From Blastocatellia bacterium (GTDB lineage: Bacteria > Acidobacteriota > Blastocatellia > UBA7656 > JADIYM01), in NCBI GenBank assembly GCA_021463145.1, contig JAJTWZ010000030.1, positions 1-47,432 on the forward strand: a DNA stretch of 47,432 nt, in the 5' to 3' direction. The notes beneath the pieces were generated by a model. That model was not told the origin of the DNA. It ran no database searches and saw nothing but the letters and a program-made list of their open reading frames with translations. Below are positions 25,871 to 36,355 of this stretch, in pieces. The number at the start of each line of letters is the position of its first letter. Positions within the stretch are counted from its first letter, which is position 1. A program made the position numbers and the translations under genes.

Positions 25871-26635
25871 TTGCATGCCTTCGCTCAAATTGGACGGCTC
25901 ACAAGCGGCGGGCGGGCAGGTTACTCGGCGGCTGGAATGGTTCTGGCGCTTGGTGCACCCGCCGGTTGGATGGTTCTGAGCGCACTGCTGAACGGGTACT
26001 CGACTCCGGCGGCGCTTGCGGACGACATTTCCGCAAATTCCACCCTGTATCTCTACCTTACAGTTGCAACGTCGGTTGCATTCACCACGTTCGGATACCG
26101 TCTGGGAGTTCAGGCCGAGCAGCTTCGCCGCGCCGCTTCCATAGACCACCTGACCGGGCTCGTCACGCGCCAGCGCCTGTTCGACTTCCTTGACCAGGCG
26201 CTGGCGGAAGCGGTTCGGTATCGCCGGCCCATTGCGGTCGTCATGGTCGACATCGACCACTTCAAGCACATAAACGACAGGTTCGGGCACCTTGCGGGAG
26301 ACGATGTGCTTCGCGCCATCGCCAGATCCCTCGTGGAAGGGAAACGACGACCGGACATCACTGGGCGCTTTGGCGGAGAGGAATTCCTCATCGTGCTGCC
26401 CGAGACGACCGTCGAGGAAGCATTCGAATTCGCCGAGCGCACGCGAGCGCGCATTGCCGCCGAGCGTGTGCCCTGGGGCGGGAACGAAATCAACGTGACC
26501 GTGAGCCTTGGCGTTGCCGGGGGCGTGCCGGCCGATGCAAGTTGGGGAGACCGGCTCGTCGAGGCGGCGGACGCCGCTCTCTACGAGGCAAAGCGGGCCG
26601 GGCGCAACGTCGTGCGAATTGGCAAGACGGATTGA
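25871..26635 (+). CDS. Membrane-anchored diguanylate cyclase (GGDEF domain)
   Basis: Makes cyclic di-GMP from two GTP. The product is about 254 residues. Two membrane helices, AAGMVLALGAPAGWMVLSAL and TLYLYLTVATSVAFTTFGYR, precede the GGDEF domain that starts near SIDHLTGLVTRQRLFDFLDQ. The active site GGEEF is intact (FGGEEFLIVL), and DIDHFKHINDRFGH carries the metal-binding Asp. No RxxD inhibitory site is seen five residues before it (GRFGGEEF preceded by RRPDIT), so product inhibition at the usual I-site is doubtful. The start is uncertain: TTG at 25871 gives a short N-terminus before the first helix; ATG at 25937 would begin inside it, and TTG at 25805 would overlap the stress gene. Confidence 0.82.
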   Translation: MHAFAQIGRLTSGGRAGYSAAGMVLALGAPAGWMVLSALLNGYSTPAALADDISANSTLYLYLTVATSVAFTTFGYRLGVQAEQLRRAASIDHLTGLVTRQRLFDFLDQALAEAVRYRRPIAVVMVDIDHFKHINDRFGHLAGDDVLRAIARSLVEGKRRPDITGRFGGEEFLIVLPETTVEEAFEFAERTRARIAAERVPWGGNEINVTVSLGVAGGVPADASWGDRLVEAADAALYEAKRAGRNVVRIGKTD

Positions 26636-26678
26636 GGAGGCTCCGGGTCAGCCCGAGTCCGTTCGGACTGCCAACCGC

Positions 26679-27806
26679 TCATTCCACCTGGTAAGGAAGA
26701 CGTATTGTGAAGACCGACCCCTTGCCCTTCTCCGACGACACTTCGACCCTGCCGCCGTGCGCGCGCGCTACCCTGCCGACCGCGGGCAGACCAAGTCCGG
26801 TCCCTCCCGACCGCGTGGTGAAGAACGGTTTGAATACACGCTCGATGTCGTCGTCAGCGATCCCGTGCCCGTTGTCTTCTACCGTCACTACCGCCACCGC
26901 TCCACCGTCATCCGGGTCGATCTCCCGGCGCACGGCGACGGCGATCCGGCCGTGCCCGTCGATCGCATCCAGCGCGTTGAGCAGGAGGTTGAGAACGGCG
27001 TCCTCGATCTGCGTAGCGTCGATAACAAGAACCTGGTCTGCCGGATCCGTGTCCAGGCCGATCTGAACAGGGAGTTCCATCGCGCTGGCGTGGTCGCTCG
27101 CGAGCGAGACGGCTCGGCGCACTGCTTCGACCAACGAGGACGGAGCCCGTGTGAGCGGCCGCGGCCGCGCGTGCGCCAGCAGGGAACGAACCGTCGCATC
27201 GATTCGCGCGACCTCACTACGCACGTCCTCGAGCGCAAGGCGTTCCGGATCGGCTGGATCCTTCCGGCGCAGGAGAATATCGACAGCACCCTGGATGCCG
27301 GCGAGCGGGTTCTTGACTTCGTGCGCAAGCCCGGCGGCCAATTCGCCGACGAGAGAGAGTTGCGCCGCGCGAACCAGCTCGGCCTCGAGTCGCTTGCGTT
27401 CAGTGATGTCGTAACGGATCGCCAGGTACTGTTCGGGAACTCCGTCAGCGCCCATCAGCGGGACAATCGTCGTGTCGACCCAGTATTGAGCGCCATCCTT
27501 GTTCCGGTTCCTGATATCGCCGCGCCAGATGCGGCCTGACGTGATCGTCGCCCACATTTCGGCAAAGAACGACTCCGGGTGATAGTCGGACTTGAGGATT
27601 CGGTGGTTCTGGCCGACCAACTCCTCCCGCGAGTACCTCGAAAGCTGGCAGAAGTTGTCGTTGGCGTATGTGATGTCTCCGCGCGAGTCCGTGATGGCAA
27701 CTATGGCCGATGCGTCGAGTGCGTACTTGTAGTCGGCGAGCTCCTTGAGAGACCGCTCGAGCTCGAGCTTCAGAACGTCGCGATTGTCGCTTTCCGGGTC
27801 CGCCAT
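26679..27806 (-). CDS. PAS-domain sensor histidine kinase, NtrB-like
   Basis: Cytoplasmic two-component sensor of 375 residues that pairs with the adjacent sigma-54 activator. The order is: a coiled start, a PAS domain with PAC motif (about 25-140; IVAITDSRGDITYANDNF, then RNRNKDGAQYWVDTTIVPL), the dimerisation/phosphorylation domain with His162 in GLAHEVKNPLAG, and an ATPase domain with N box (NLLLNALDAID), G1 box (VEDNGHGIADDD) and G2 box (GGTGLGLPAVGRV). There is no transmembrane segment, so it senses a cytoplasmic signal; the PAS ligand cannot be deduced. Its ATG shares one base with the regulator's stop (TGATG), so the regulator gene is translated first and the two are coupled. Confidence 0.92.
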   Translation of the reverse strand: MADPESDNRDVLKLELERSLKELADYKYALDASAIVAITDSRGDITYANDNFCQLSRYSREELVGQNHRILKSDYHPESFFAEMWATITSGRIWRGDIRNRNKDGAQYWVDTTIVPLMGADGVPEQYLAIRYDITERKRLEAELVRAAQLSLVGELAAGLAHEVKNPLAGIQGAVDILLRRKDPADPERLALEDVRSEVARIDATVRSLLAHARPRPLTRAPSSLVEAVRRAVSLASDHASAMELPVQIGLDTDPADQVLVIDATQIEDAVLNLLLNALDAIDGHGRIAVAVRREIDPDDGGAVAVVTVEDNGHGIADDDIERVFKPFFTTRSGGTGLGLPAVGRVARAHGGRVEVSSEKGKGSVFTIRLPYQVE

Positions 27807-29236
27807 CAGTTCGCCCGGCCTTTCTGCTCATCGATCTTCTTGAGCCGGTAGCGGATCTGGTCTCGAGTAATGCCGAGTAGCTCGGCGGCCCTGGTCTGAT
27901 TCCCGTTGCTGGCCGCGATCGCCTGTTGGACGAGCGATGTCTCGACATCGTCGAGTGAGATTCCCCCAGCCGGAAGCGCGACGACCGGAGGCACCCGGTC
28001 GCATGTGGAGCGGTCCGTCTCCGGCGTGCCAGCGGCTGCGGCGCGCGAGAAGGCGGCCTGCGGGTCCGCGCCAATTCCGCTCGGCAGATACTTCGTGGTT
28101 ATCCGGGCGCCGTCCTCGAGGATGAGCGCGCGTTCGATGGCATTCCTGAGTTCCCGCACGTTACCCGGCCATCGATACGCCTTGAAGATGGCGGCAACCT
28201 CGGGCGAGAGCTCACGGACCCTGGTCCGTGGTCCGCCAAGAGTTGCGATGAACTGATCGGCAAGCAGCAGCACATCGTCGCCACGCTCGCGAAGCGGAGC
28301 GATGTCGATCTGGATGACCGAGAGGCGATAGTAGAGGTCGAGGCGAAATCGGTTCGCTTCGGCATCGGCCCTGAGATCGCGATTGGACGCGGCAATGACC
28401 CGAACGTCGAGGCGTACGTCCTTCAAGCCGCCGACCCGGCGGAACGTGCCTTCCTCCAGCACTCTCAGGAGCTTCGCCTGGAGCCCAAGTTCGAGTTCGC
28501 CGATCTCGTCCAGAAAGAGAGTTCCACCCTCGGCCTGCTCGAACAGTCCTTCCTTGCGTGCCTTGGCGTCGGTAAACGCGCCTTTCTCGTAGCCGAACAA
28601 CTCACTTTCGAGCAGATTCGACGGGATTGCAGCGCAGTTGATGGCGACGAACGGACAGTTGGCGCGAAGCGATGCGTAGTGAACTGCCTTGGCGACCAGG
28701 TCTTTGCCCGTACCAGACTCGCCTTGAAGGAGCACCGCCGAAACGTCGCTCGAAGCGACTTTGCGCGCCAGCGAGAGCATTTCGGCCATTGCGGGCGATT
28801 TGCCGATAATCTGATCGAAGCTGAATTCGCGCGTGCGCTCGCGGCGAATCTCCGTCACCTCCCTGCGAAGGGACCGGGCTTCGAGTCCATTGCGGATCGT
28901 GACTTGAAGTTCCTCGAGGTTGATTGGCTTTCCGATGAAGTCGTAAGCGCCTCCACGCATCGCGGCAATGGTGTCGTCGACCAGAACGTTGGCCGTAATC
29001 ATGATGACGACGGCCTCGGCCTTGTGACGCTTGATCTTACCGAGAAGGTCGATACCCGATCCGTCCGGGAGGCTTATGTCGAGCAGCACCACGGCTGGCA
29101 ATTCGGCTTCGAACGACTGAAGCCCTTCCTTGACCGACTCGGCCTCGATGGGCAGGTAGTTCCAGTCGCGCAAGGCTTCGGACAGCGTCCACCGAATCAA
29201 CCGCTCGTCGTCGACTATGAGGATCTTTTCTTTCAT
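27806..29236 (-). CDS. Sigma-54-dependent response regulator, NtrC family
   Basis: Two-component activator of sigma-54 RNA polymerase, 476 residues. The receiver domain (1-120) has DD at residues 9-10 and the phosphorylated Asp53 in [12 protein letters not shown]. The AAA+ domain (about 145-385) shows Walker [33 protein letters not shown] and the Walker B region [13 protein letters not shown]. The sigma-54-contacting loop reads GAFTDA instead of GAFTGA, a variant also met in other members. A Fis-type helix-turn-helix closes the protein ([24 protein letters not shown]). The ATG at 29236 begins the receiver ([16 protein letters not shown]); the frame is open upstream. It is followed directly by its kinase gene. 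Confidence 0.94.
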   Translation of the reverse strand: MKEKILIVDDERLIRWTLSEALRDWNYLPIEAESVKEGLQSFEAELPAVVLLDISLPDGSGIDLLGKIKRHKAEAVVIMITANVLVDDTIAAMRGGAYDFIGKPINLEELQVTIRNGLEARSLRREVTEIRRERTREFSFDQIIGKSPAMAEMLSLARKVASSDVSAVLLQGESGTGKDLVAKAVHYASLRANCPFVAINCAAIPSNLLESELFGYEKGAFTDAKARKEGLFEQAEGGTLFLDEIGELELGLQAKLLRVLEEGTFRRVGGLKDVRLDVRVIAASNRDLRADAEANRFRLDLYYRLSVIQIDIAPLRERGDDVLLLADQFIATLGGPRTRVRELSPEVAAIFKAYRWPGNVRELRNAIERALILEDGARITTKYLPSGIGADPQAAFSRAAAAGTPETDRSTCDRVPPVVALPAGGISLDDVETSLVQQAIAASNGNQTRAAELLGITRDQIRYRLKKIDEQKGRAN

Positions 29237-29414
29237 CGTCGCTCGCACCCGGTTCCGGAAAAGGTGCGAGCCCGCCGGCGGGCTCCGTGCCATGGCAGAT
29301 CGCGACGGCTCGGGCCGGCATTCGGGCTCGCTTCGAGGTCGAGGCGCATTCGAGTATTGAGTATAGCCTTCATTCGCCCGCGTCACCGACGTGAGTGGCC
29401 GTGCTCCCCACCCG

Positions 29415-30278
29415 TCAGAGCCGTTCGCGGACTATCTCGACGGAACAATGCGCTCGGGCCGTGACCGCTGCCACGACTGTGCCGAACAGAAACCTGTCGA
29501 GCGTCAACCGTCCGGTCGCTCCAAGGAAGATCGCATCGGCCCGCCACTCCTCTGCCTCGCGGATCAGCAGCTCTCGTGGGTCGGCCTCGAGTATTCGCGA
29601 AGCGACCTCGAGGCCTGCGGCCTCCAGTTGCTCGACTACCGGCTGGTGCAGCGTGCGGACCTTCTCCAACTCCCCGGCGAGATCTTTCCCGTCGATCGAT
29701 AGCGGACCGATCCCGGTAACGACTCTCACCTGGCTGCCTTCCGGCCAGGAACGGGCCAGGACAGCTCGGGCCGCCGCTTTGCCGCCTTCCGAGCCATCGA
29801 TGCCGAGGACGATTCGGACGGGTTCAGGAAGTTCCCCGGCTGTTCCCCTGGCAATGCGGACCGAGCACCTCGCTTCCGTCGCGACCTTCTGCGACACACT
29901 TCCCATGAAGAACTTCGCCAGCCCCTTCCGGCCGTGTGACCCGACAACAAGAAGATCGGGACTCCACTCGTCGGCGATTTCGAGCATCTGCCTGGCTGGG
30001 CTTCCCGCACGCGATTCGGCTTGAACGTTCCAATCGGGAAATGCCGCCGCGACCGAATCGCGTCCGATACGGGCGAGTTCGGTCGCTTCCATCAACTCTC
30101 CGCCGTGAGCACCCTCCAGATCCGTGTCGAACACTGCGTAACTCGATGGAGGAGGCATCCAGTACTCACCGACCGAGACGACGAGGGCGTCGGTGCGGGC
30201 TGGCAGGCCAGCCCGGTGCAGGTCCTTGATTGCGTCATCGGAACACGTCGAGCCGTCGTATCCAATCAGCACTTTCAT
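29415..30278 (-). CDS. Tandem-domain universal stress protein
   Basis: Second two-domain UspA-like protein here, 287 residues. Domain 1 begins [20 protein letters not shown]; domain 2 begins [20 protein letters not shown]. Both domains keep an ATP-binding signature: [20 protein letters not shown] fits G-2x-G-9x-G-S in domain 1, and [15 protein letters not shown] has T for the final S in domain 2. This differs from the other stress protein at 24910, in which only one domain looks able to bind nucleotide. The ATG at 30278 is the first codon of the conserved domain; only a weak ribosome-binding site is seen. A near-consensus sigma-54 promoter lies about 100 bases upstream. Confidence 0.88.
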   Translation of the reverse strand: MKVLIGYDGSTCSDDAIKDLHRAGLPARTDALVVSVGEYWMPPPSSYAVFDTDLEGAHGGELMEATELARIGRDSVAAAFPDWNVQAESRAGSPARQMLEIADEWSPDLLVVGSHGRKGLAKFFMGSVSQKVATEARCSVRIARGTAGELPEPVRIVLGIDGSEGGKAAARAVLARSWPEGSQVRVVTGIGPLSIDGKDLAGELEKVRTLHQPVVEQLEAAGLEVASRILEADPRELLIREAEEWRADAIFLGATGRLTLDRFLFGTVVAAVTARAHCSVEIVRERL

Positions 30279-30379
30279 CTCGGCAATCTCCGTCGAATCA
30301 GGTTGTGGCCGACGGCGCGGTGACTTCACTTCCGATGCGGAGGCACCAGGCCGTCGATCTGTTGGCAAAATCGCTTGAA

Positions 30380-30395
30380 CGCAAGACTCGTGCCC
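30380..30395 (-). promoter_or_regulatory. Sigma-54 (-24/-12) promoter of the second universal stress gene
   Basis: On the minus strand the site reads GGGCACGAGTCTTGCG. It fits TGGCACR-N4-TTGCW at every defined position except the first and last, with GG and GC ten bases apart. Transcription would start near 30369, about 90 bases before the ATG at 30278. Confidence 0.7.
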
Positions 30396-30589
30396 TGCGT
30401 CTTTCCGGCGATGGCCTGCAGAATCGCGGCTGCAGGAACCCGCGGGCCGGGGAATTCTCCGCATTCGCGGGTAGTTTCCCCCGTTCTCGCATGCCCGGCC
30501 AACTCCGGTTGCCCTCGACTGATTCGCGAACACGTGAAAAGCTGCTCGCTCGCGCTCTCCCGGGCCTGGCGTACCTGCGAACAAGCCGC

Positions 30590-30605
30590 AGGAGCACGAG
30601 TTGCT
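30590..30605 (+). promoter_or_regulatory. Possible sigma-54 promoter upstream of the DUF4956 gene
   Basis: AGGAGCACGAGTTGCT has the invariant GG and GC ten bases apart and a full -12 TTGCT, but the -24 part is poor (AGGAGCA instead of TGGCACR). Transcription would begin near 30617, 28 bases before the ATG. It is weaker than the other two sites. Confidence 0.35.
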
Positions 30606-30644
30606 TGCGTGTGTGAGTAAGGCGGACTACGGAGAGCGGAACAG

Positions 30645-31295
30645 ATGACGGACTTTTACAATTTGCTTCGAGATCAGCTCCCTTCGCTGACGACGGCCCT
30701 GGTAAGTCTGCCGGTGGCGGCAATCCTCGGAGCTGTGCTCGCCTTCCGTCCTCGCAGGCGCGGGACCCCGCCGCACGATTCCCAGGTGATCCACACCCAG
30801 ATCATCCTCGCGGTCGTCGGCGCGCTCGTGATGCTGGTCATCGGCGAAAGCCTGGCCAGGGCTTTCGGTATCGTTGGCGCGGCCGGATTGATCCGTTACC
30901 GCGCCAGGATCAGGGACCCCAAGGACGCTGGTGTAATGCTCTGCACGCTCGGGATCGGACTGGCCTCGGGCGTCGGTCTCTACCTGCTGGCCATTCTGGC
31001 AACAGTTTTTCTGCTACTCGTGCTCTGGATCGTCGAGTCGCACACGCCGAGGTCCCTGCTGCACTACGAGTTGAAGATCGAGACCGGCGATCCCTTCGGT
31101 CTGCGGCCACGTATCGAAGCGGTGCTCGAACACTACGATCTCGAATTCATTCTGCGCAGCTGCTCCGACGGGGGAATCCGCTACACGACGTACATTCCGG
31201 TGGAGCTGTCGACGGATCTCATCACCGCCGAGCTCAAGAAGCTCGAGGCAAATGGGGCGACTTCGTTCCAGTTGGAGCGAAAGAGGGAGGCCTGA
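30645..31295 (+). CDS. DUF4956-type membrane protein
   Basis: Integral membrane protein of 216 residues and unknown function. There are three to four hydrophobic helices: LTTALVSLPVAAILGAVLAF, IILAVVGALVMLVIGESL, and VMLCTLGIGLASGVGLYLLA running into TVFLLLVLWIV. The signature FGIVGAAGLIRYRARIRDPKDAG between helices is typical of DUF4956 proteins, which are distantly related to MgtC/SapB. A soluble C-terminal domain (about 145-216) follows, in the manner of an ACT-like regulatory domain. A GGAG precedes the ATG. The MBL/beta-CASP gene is 96 bases downstream on the same strand, so they may share a transcript. Confidence 0.78.
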   Translation: MTDFYNLLRDQLPSLTTALVSLPVAAILGAVLAFRPRRRGTPPHDSQVIHTQIILAVVGALVMLVIGESLARAFGIVGAAGLIRYRARIRDPKDAGVMLCTLGIGLASGVGLYLLAILATVFLLLVLWIVESHTPRSLLHYELKIETGDPFGLRPRIEAVLEHYDLEFILRSCSDGGIRYTTYIPVELSTDLITAELKKLEANGATSFQLERKREA

Positions 31296-31391
31296 GAGTA
31301 TTCCAGGCCATAGGCATCGATCGGTTCGACCTTCCGGCCTGTCTTCGAATCCCGTGGATCGACCGGCGGTATCGACAGCGAGAAGACCGAT

Positions 31392-32750
31392 ATGAAGATC
31401 ACGTTCCTTGGCGCCACCGGAACCGTCACCGGTTCAAAGTATCTGCTCAGGCTGGGCTCTCGCAGCGTCCTTGTCGACTGCGGGCTCTATCAGGGCTACA
31501 AGCAGCTTCGGCTCCGCAACTGGGAACCGTTGCCGATCGATGCGGGCCGAATCGACGATTGTATTCTCACGCACGCGCACATCGATCATTCGGGCTACCT
31601 TCCGTCGCTCGTGAAGCAGGGGTTTTCCGGCCGGGTGCACTGCACGCGCGGCACAAAAGAGTTGTGCGAGCTCCTCCTTCCCGACGCGGGTCATTTGCAG
31701 GAGGAAGAGGCCCGGTTTGCAAATCTGCGCGGCTACTCGAGGCACCGCCCGGCGCTTCCGCTCTACACGAGAGAAGACGCGATCGCAGCGCTCGGAAGGC
31801 TCGACGCCGTCGAGTTCGACCGTGATCTTCGTCTCGAGGGAGGCCCCGTCGTGCGTTTTATTCGAGCCGGCCACATCCTTGGCGCGGCAATCGTCCGGAT
31901 CGAGTTCGAAGGCCGGATCGTGGTCTTCTCTGGTGATCTCGGGCGGCCGGGCGATCCCATAATGCTGCCCCCGGCCGCCGTATCGAAGGCCGACTACCTT
32001 GTTGTGGAATCCACGTACGGCGACCGGATCCACGACCCGTCGGATCCCGCCGACTCACTCGCCTCGATCATCAACGATGCCGTGCGGCGTAGCGGTGTCG
32101 TTCTCATACCTGCCTTCGCTGTAGGCCGTACACAGACGCTGCTCTATTACATTGGGCGGCTCAGAGAGACTGGCCGGATCCCGGATGTTCCGGTCTACCT
32201 GGACAGCCCGATGGCCGTGAACGCTACGAGTCTTTACGAACGATGCGGGGACGATCACAGGCTGCCGGCGGACGAATGCAGGCGAATCTTCGGGGCGGTG
32301 AACTACGTCGCGAGCGTCGAAGAGTCGAAGGCGCTTGACCGCAAGCGAGGCCCGATGGTCGTCGTTTCGGCGAGCGGGATGGCGACTGGGGGGCGGGTGC
32401 TTCATCACATGGCCACGTTCGCGCCCGACCCGAACAACACGATCCTGTTTGCGGGCTACCAGGCGGGAGGCACCCGCGGTGCGGCCCTTGTCGGTGGCGC
32501 ATCGTCGGTCAAGATTCACGGCGAATACGTTCCGGTGAGGGCGCGGGTGGCGGCGCTCGAGAACCTGTCGGCTCACGCGGACGCCGCGGAAATTCTCGAT
32601 TGGCTCGGGCACTTTGCCCGTCCGCCGCGACGCACTTTCATAACGCACGGGGAGCCGTCGTCCGCCGACGCGCTCAGAGTTCGGATCAAGGAACAGCTGG
32701 GCTGGCAGTGTACCGTTCCGGGCTACAGGGACCGCGTAGACCTCAGCTGA
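31392..32750 (+). CDS. MBL-fold RNA-processing-type hydrolase (beta-CASP family)
   Basis: Predicted zinc-dependent nuclease of the RNase J/CPSF-73-like branch, 452 residues. The metallo-beta-lactamase core begins MKITFLGATGTVTGSKYLL and has the zinc motif THAHIDHSG (residues 56-64), a downstream His in RAGHILGAA, and FSGDLGR. The beta-CASP insert carries VESTYGDR and, at 300-330, VVSASGMATGGRVLHH. The C-terminal NLSAHADAAEILDWL and FITHGEPSSADALR complete the RNA-metabolising domain. The exact RNA substrate is unknown. Its place with universal stress proteins is common in stress-related loci, which suggests RNA turnover under stress. Confidence 0.9.
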   Translation: MKITFLGATGTVTGSKYLLRLGSRSVLVDCGLYQGYKQLRLRNWEPLPIDAGRIDDCILTHAHIDHSGYLPSLVKQGFSGRVHCTRGTKELCELLLPDAGHLQEEEARFANLRGYSRHRPALPLYTREDAIAALGRLDAVEFDRDLRLEGGPVVRFIRAGHILGAAIVRIEFEGRIVVFSGDLGRPGDPIMLPPAAVSKADYLVVESTYGDRIHDPSDPADSLASIINDAVRRSGVVLIPAFAVGRTQTLLYYIGRLRETGRIPDVPVYLDSPMAVNATSLYERCGDDHRLPADECRRIFGAVNYVASVEESKALDRKRGPMVVVSASGMATGGRVLHHMATFAPDPNNTILFAGYQAGGTRGAALVGGASSVKIHGEYVPVRARVAALENLSAHADAAEILDWLGHFARPPRRTFITHGEPSSADALRVRIKEQLGWQCTVPGYRDRVDLS

Positions 32751-32774
32751 CTGACTTGTTCGGGATCGGGAACT

Positions 32775-33152
32775 TCACGCCGACAGCCACGGTTTCGGGC
32801 GGGCAAAGGCGACCGAGTAGCCGTGCCCCCGGCCACCCGCCGCCATTTCGTCGTATCCGCACGACACAAAGAAGGCGGTGCTTCCGGCGTCGAGCAGGTC
32901 TCGAAGGCCTTCGTTGGAAACGTGCATCTCTGCCAGCGACTCGTCATTCGAGTGAACGGTGACGGCCACCCAGTCCGAACCCGGATCCCTGTGCAGCCGA
33001 ACGGAAAATCCTTTCGCCGCGCCAGAGTGTTCGTCGCCACCGAACGTTCGCGTGCACGCGCCGGACGCGAATGCGAGCTCGCGAAGCATCGATTCGGCGG
33101 CCGGGATGGCCGCGACCTCACGGCCGTCGTGCTTTATCTCGATTGTCAGCAT
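32775..33152 (-). CDS. Small hypothetical protein of the stress block
   Basis: Not recognised. The 125-residue product has no signal peptide or membrane helix and alternates short strands and helices: MLTIEIKHDGREVAAIPAAE at the start and WVAVTVHSNDESLAEMHVSN in the middle. It contains two Cys (GACTR, VSCGYD). The ATG at 33152 is preceded at about ten bases by GGAGGTG; a GTG four codons earlier overlaps that sequence and is less likely. It follows the DUF5335 gene after 21 bases and so is likely part of the same transcript, ending 24 bases from the convergent MBL gene. Confidence 0.6.
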   Translation of the reverse strand: MLTIEIKHDGREVAAIPAAESMLRELAFASGACTRTFGGDEHSGAAKGFSVRLHRDPGSDWVAVTVHSNDESLAEMHVSNEGLRDLLDAGSTAFFVSCGYDEMAAGGRGHGYSVAFARPKPWLSA

Positions 33153-33173
33153 TTTGCCCGGCACCTCCGCCGC

Positions 33174-33548
33174 CTACACATCTTCGGGGACGACCCCGGC
33201 CAGGAACCGGACGAGCGTGGTCGTACCGTCGGCCGCTTCGATGTCGAGCGTCTCGAAAGTACCGGTCGTCGTTCCGGTCTGTCCCACCCAGACGTGTGCC
33301 GGGGACGAGACGGTACGCGTCATCGACTCGTCGAGCCCGTGGCCGAGGTCGATCGTGATTCGATTCTCGCCGCCCTTCAGGTCGGCGTTGATTCCCTCGA
33401 ATCGAAGGGACCGGCCCTCCACCTGCGCTCCGAGGTTGGCGCCGAGCACTTCGACGGTGACGAGCCACCTGTCGTGGCGACGGCTGAAGTTGTTGAAGAA
33501 CGAGACCCAGTCTTCGCGCGGTATCTCGCGGACAATTTCGGTCGACAT
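33174..33548 (-). CDS. DUF5335 family protein
   Basis: Cytoplasmic protein of 124 residues. The start MSTEIVREIPREDWVSFFNN, then FSRRHDRWLVTVEVLGANLGAQVEGRSL, is characteristic of DUF5335, a family of unknown function that often lies beside universal stress proteins and heat-shock genes. The remainder is beta-rich (DGTTTLVRFLAGVVPEDV). A G-rich run (CTGAGATAGGGGGAATC) lies upstream of the ATG and can act as ribosome-binding site. A candidate sigma-54 promoter is about 40 bases upstream. It may thus belong to the same regulon as the two stress proteins. Confidence 0.75.
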   Translation of the reverse strand: MSTEIVREIPREDWVSFFNNFSRRHDRWLVTVEVLGANLGAQVEGRSLRFEGINADLKGGENRITIDLGHGLDESMTRTVSSPAHVWVGQTGTTTGTFETLDIEAADGTTTLVRFLAGVVPEDV

Positions 33549-33587
33549 GGCGATTCCCCCTATCTCAGGTCTTTCATCGCCAATTCA

Positions 33588-33603
33588 GGCACGTGTCGTG
33601 CCG
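33588..33603 (-). promoter_or_regulatory. Candidate sigma-54 promoter of the DUF5335 gene
   Basis: On the minus strand the site reads CGGCACGACACGTGCC. It has GG and GC ten bases apart and a good -24 part, but GTGC instead of TTGC at -12. Transcription would start near 33577, about 29 bases before the ATG. The site is also a near-palindrome (GGCACG-TGT-CGTGCC), so it might instead be a protein-binding dyad. Confidence 0.4.
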
Positions 33604-33673
33604 CGGCCCGGTTCGGCTCGAGTTCGGCCATCGCCTGGGTCCACCCCCGCCTGGCTGCGTCCCGACCGCGGCC

Positions 33674-33930
33674 CTACGCTTGTGGTTCGAGGGCTCGGGC
33701 CAGGTGCTGCGGAATTTTCCGCTCCACGATGCGGAAGATTCCCTCCCACTGCTGGAAATGACGGGGCGGAGGATCTGCCGGATCGCACCGCCTGTTCTCG
33801 ATGAAGTCAGATGTCGTCAGTTGAACCAATTGGCGCGCTTCCGCCTCGAGCGCCGCTCCCGACTGAGCACTCGAGGAAACAGGCAGCAGGCAAGGGATCA
33901 GCCACGCCGTCGGCGAAACCCGGTGGCCTC
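33674..33930 (-). pseudogene. Truncated paralogue of the secreted-protein gene
   Basis: In one minus-strand frame the DNA encodes TAWLIPCLLPVSSSAQSGAA, then EAEARQLVQLTTS. This matches the signal-peptide end and mature start of the protein at 23690-24535. After LTTS the similarity is lost: the frame continues for about 45 unrelated residues to a TAG at 33674. Upstream, the signal peptide lacks a start codon, and the frame before it is degenerate. I therefore call it a decayed 5' fragment and not a working gene. Confidence 0.65.
33813..33908 (-). repeat. Direct repeat copy 2 (remnant of the secreted-protein gene)
   Basis: Aligns without gaps to 24405-24500 in the same orientation, about 85 % identical by eye, with most changes at the signal-peptide end. 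Similarity fades on both sides. Confidence 0.8.
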
Positions 33931-34082
33931 GGCGCGACGAGGAGCCACGAGCCCGCCGCGGGCGCAGTGGATGTTTGCCAGGGCGGTGATCGACATGCCG
34001 ACGCCGCGGCTATCGCACGCCGCCTCGAGCCGGCGAAAGGCCTCGAGAGCGAGCGTTTCCGCGACGTCGACGTTCGCTGCGA

Positions 34083-36278
<2,196 letters not shown>

Positions 36279-36355
36279 TCATTCTGCAGTATCTGGCTTC
36301 TACGTGGGGAGGCGCAACGGGTCGGGTTCCGGAGCGCGGGCGCGATCCGGTGCCG

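Larger units (their letters stand above)
30279..30644. other. Divergent control region between the stress-protein and DUF4956 genes
   Basis: A 366-base gap without a supported gene. It holds two divergent sigma-54-type promoters (30380-30395 minus, 30590-30605 plus). Between them is a perfect inverted repeat, CCTGCAG at 30415-30421 and CTGCAGG at 30430-30436, spaced by eight bases. This could be a binding site for the activator, whose family binds such dyads upstream of its promoters. That assignment is inference. Confidence 0.5.
33549..34082. other. Intergenic region with gene remnant, upstream of DUF5335 and downstream of katG
   Basis: Of these 534 bases, the part 33588-33603 holds a candidate promoter, and 33674-33930 is the decayed paralogue of the secreted-protein gene at 23690-24535. 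The rest (33931-34082) contains short open frames on both strands without ribosome-binding sites or recognisable sequence. Confidence 0.5.

Noticed and set aside
29278-29293. Possible sigma-54 promoter (TGGCACGGAGCCCGCC, minus) upstream of the NtrC-type gene
   Set aside because: The -24 part is perfect and GC is spaced correctly, but the -12 TT is missing and the site lies in a GAGCCCGCCGGCGGGCTC palindrome, so the match may be incidental.
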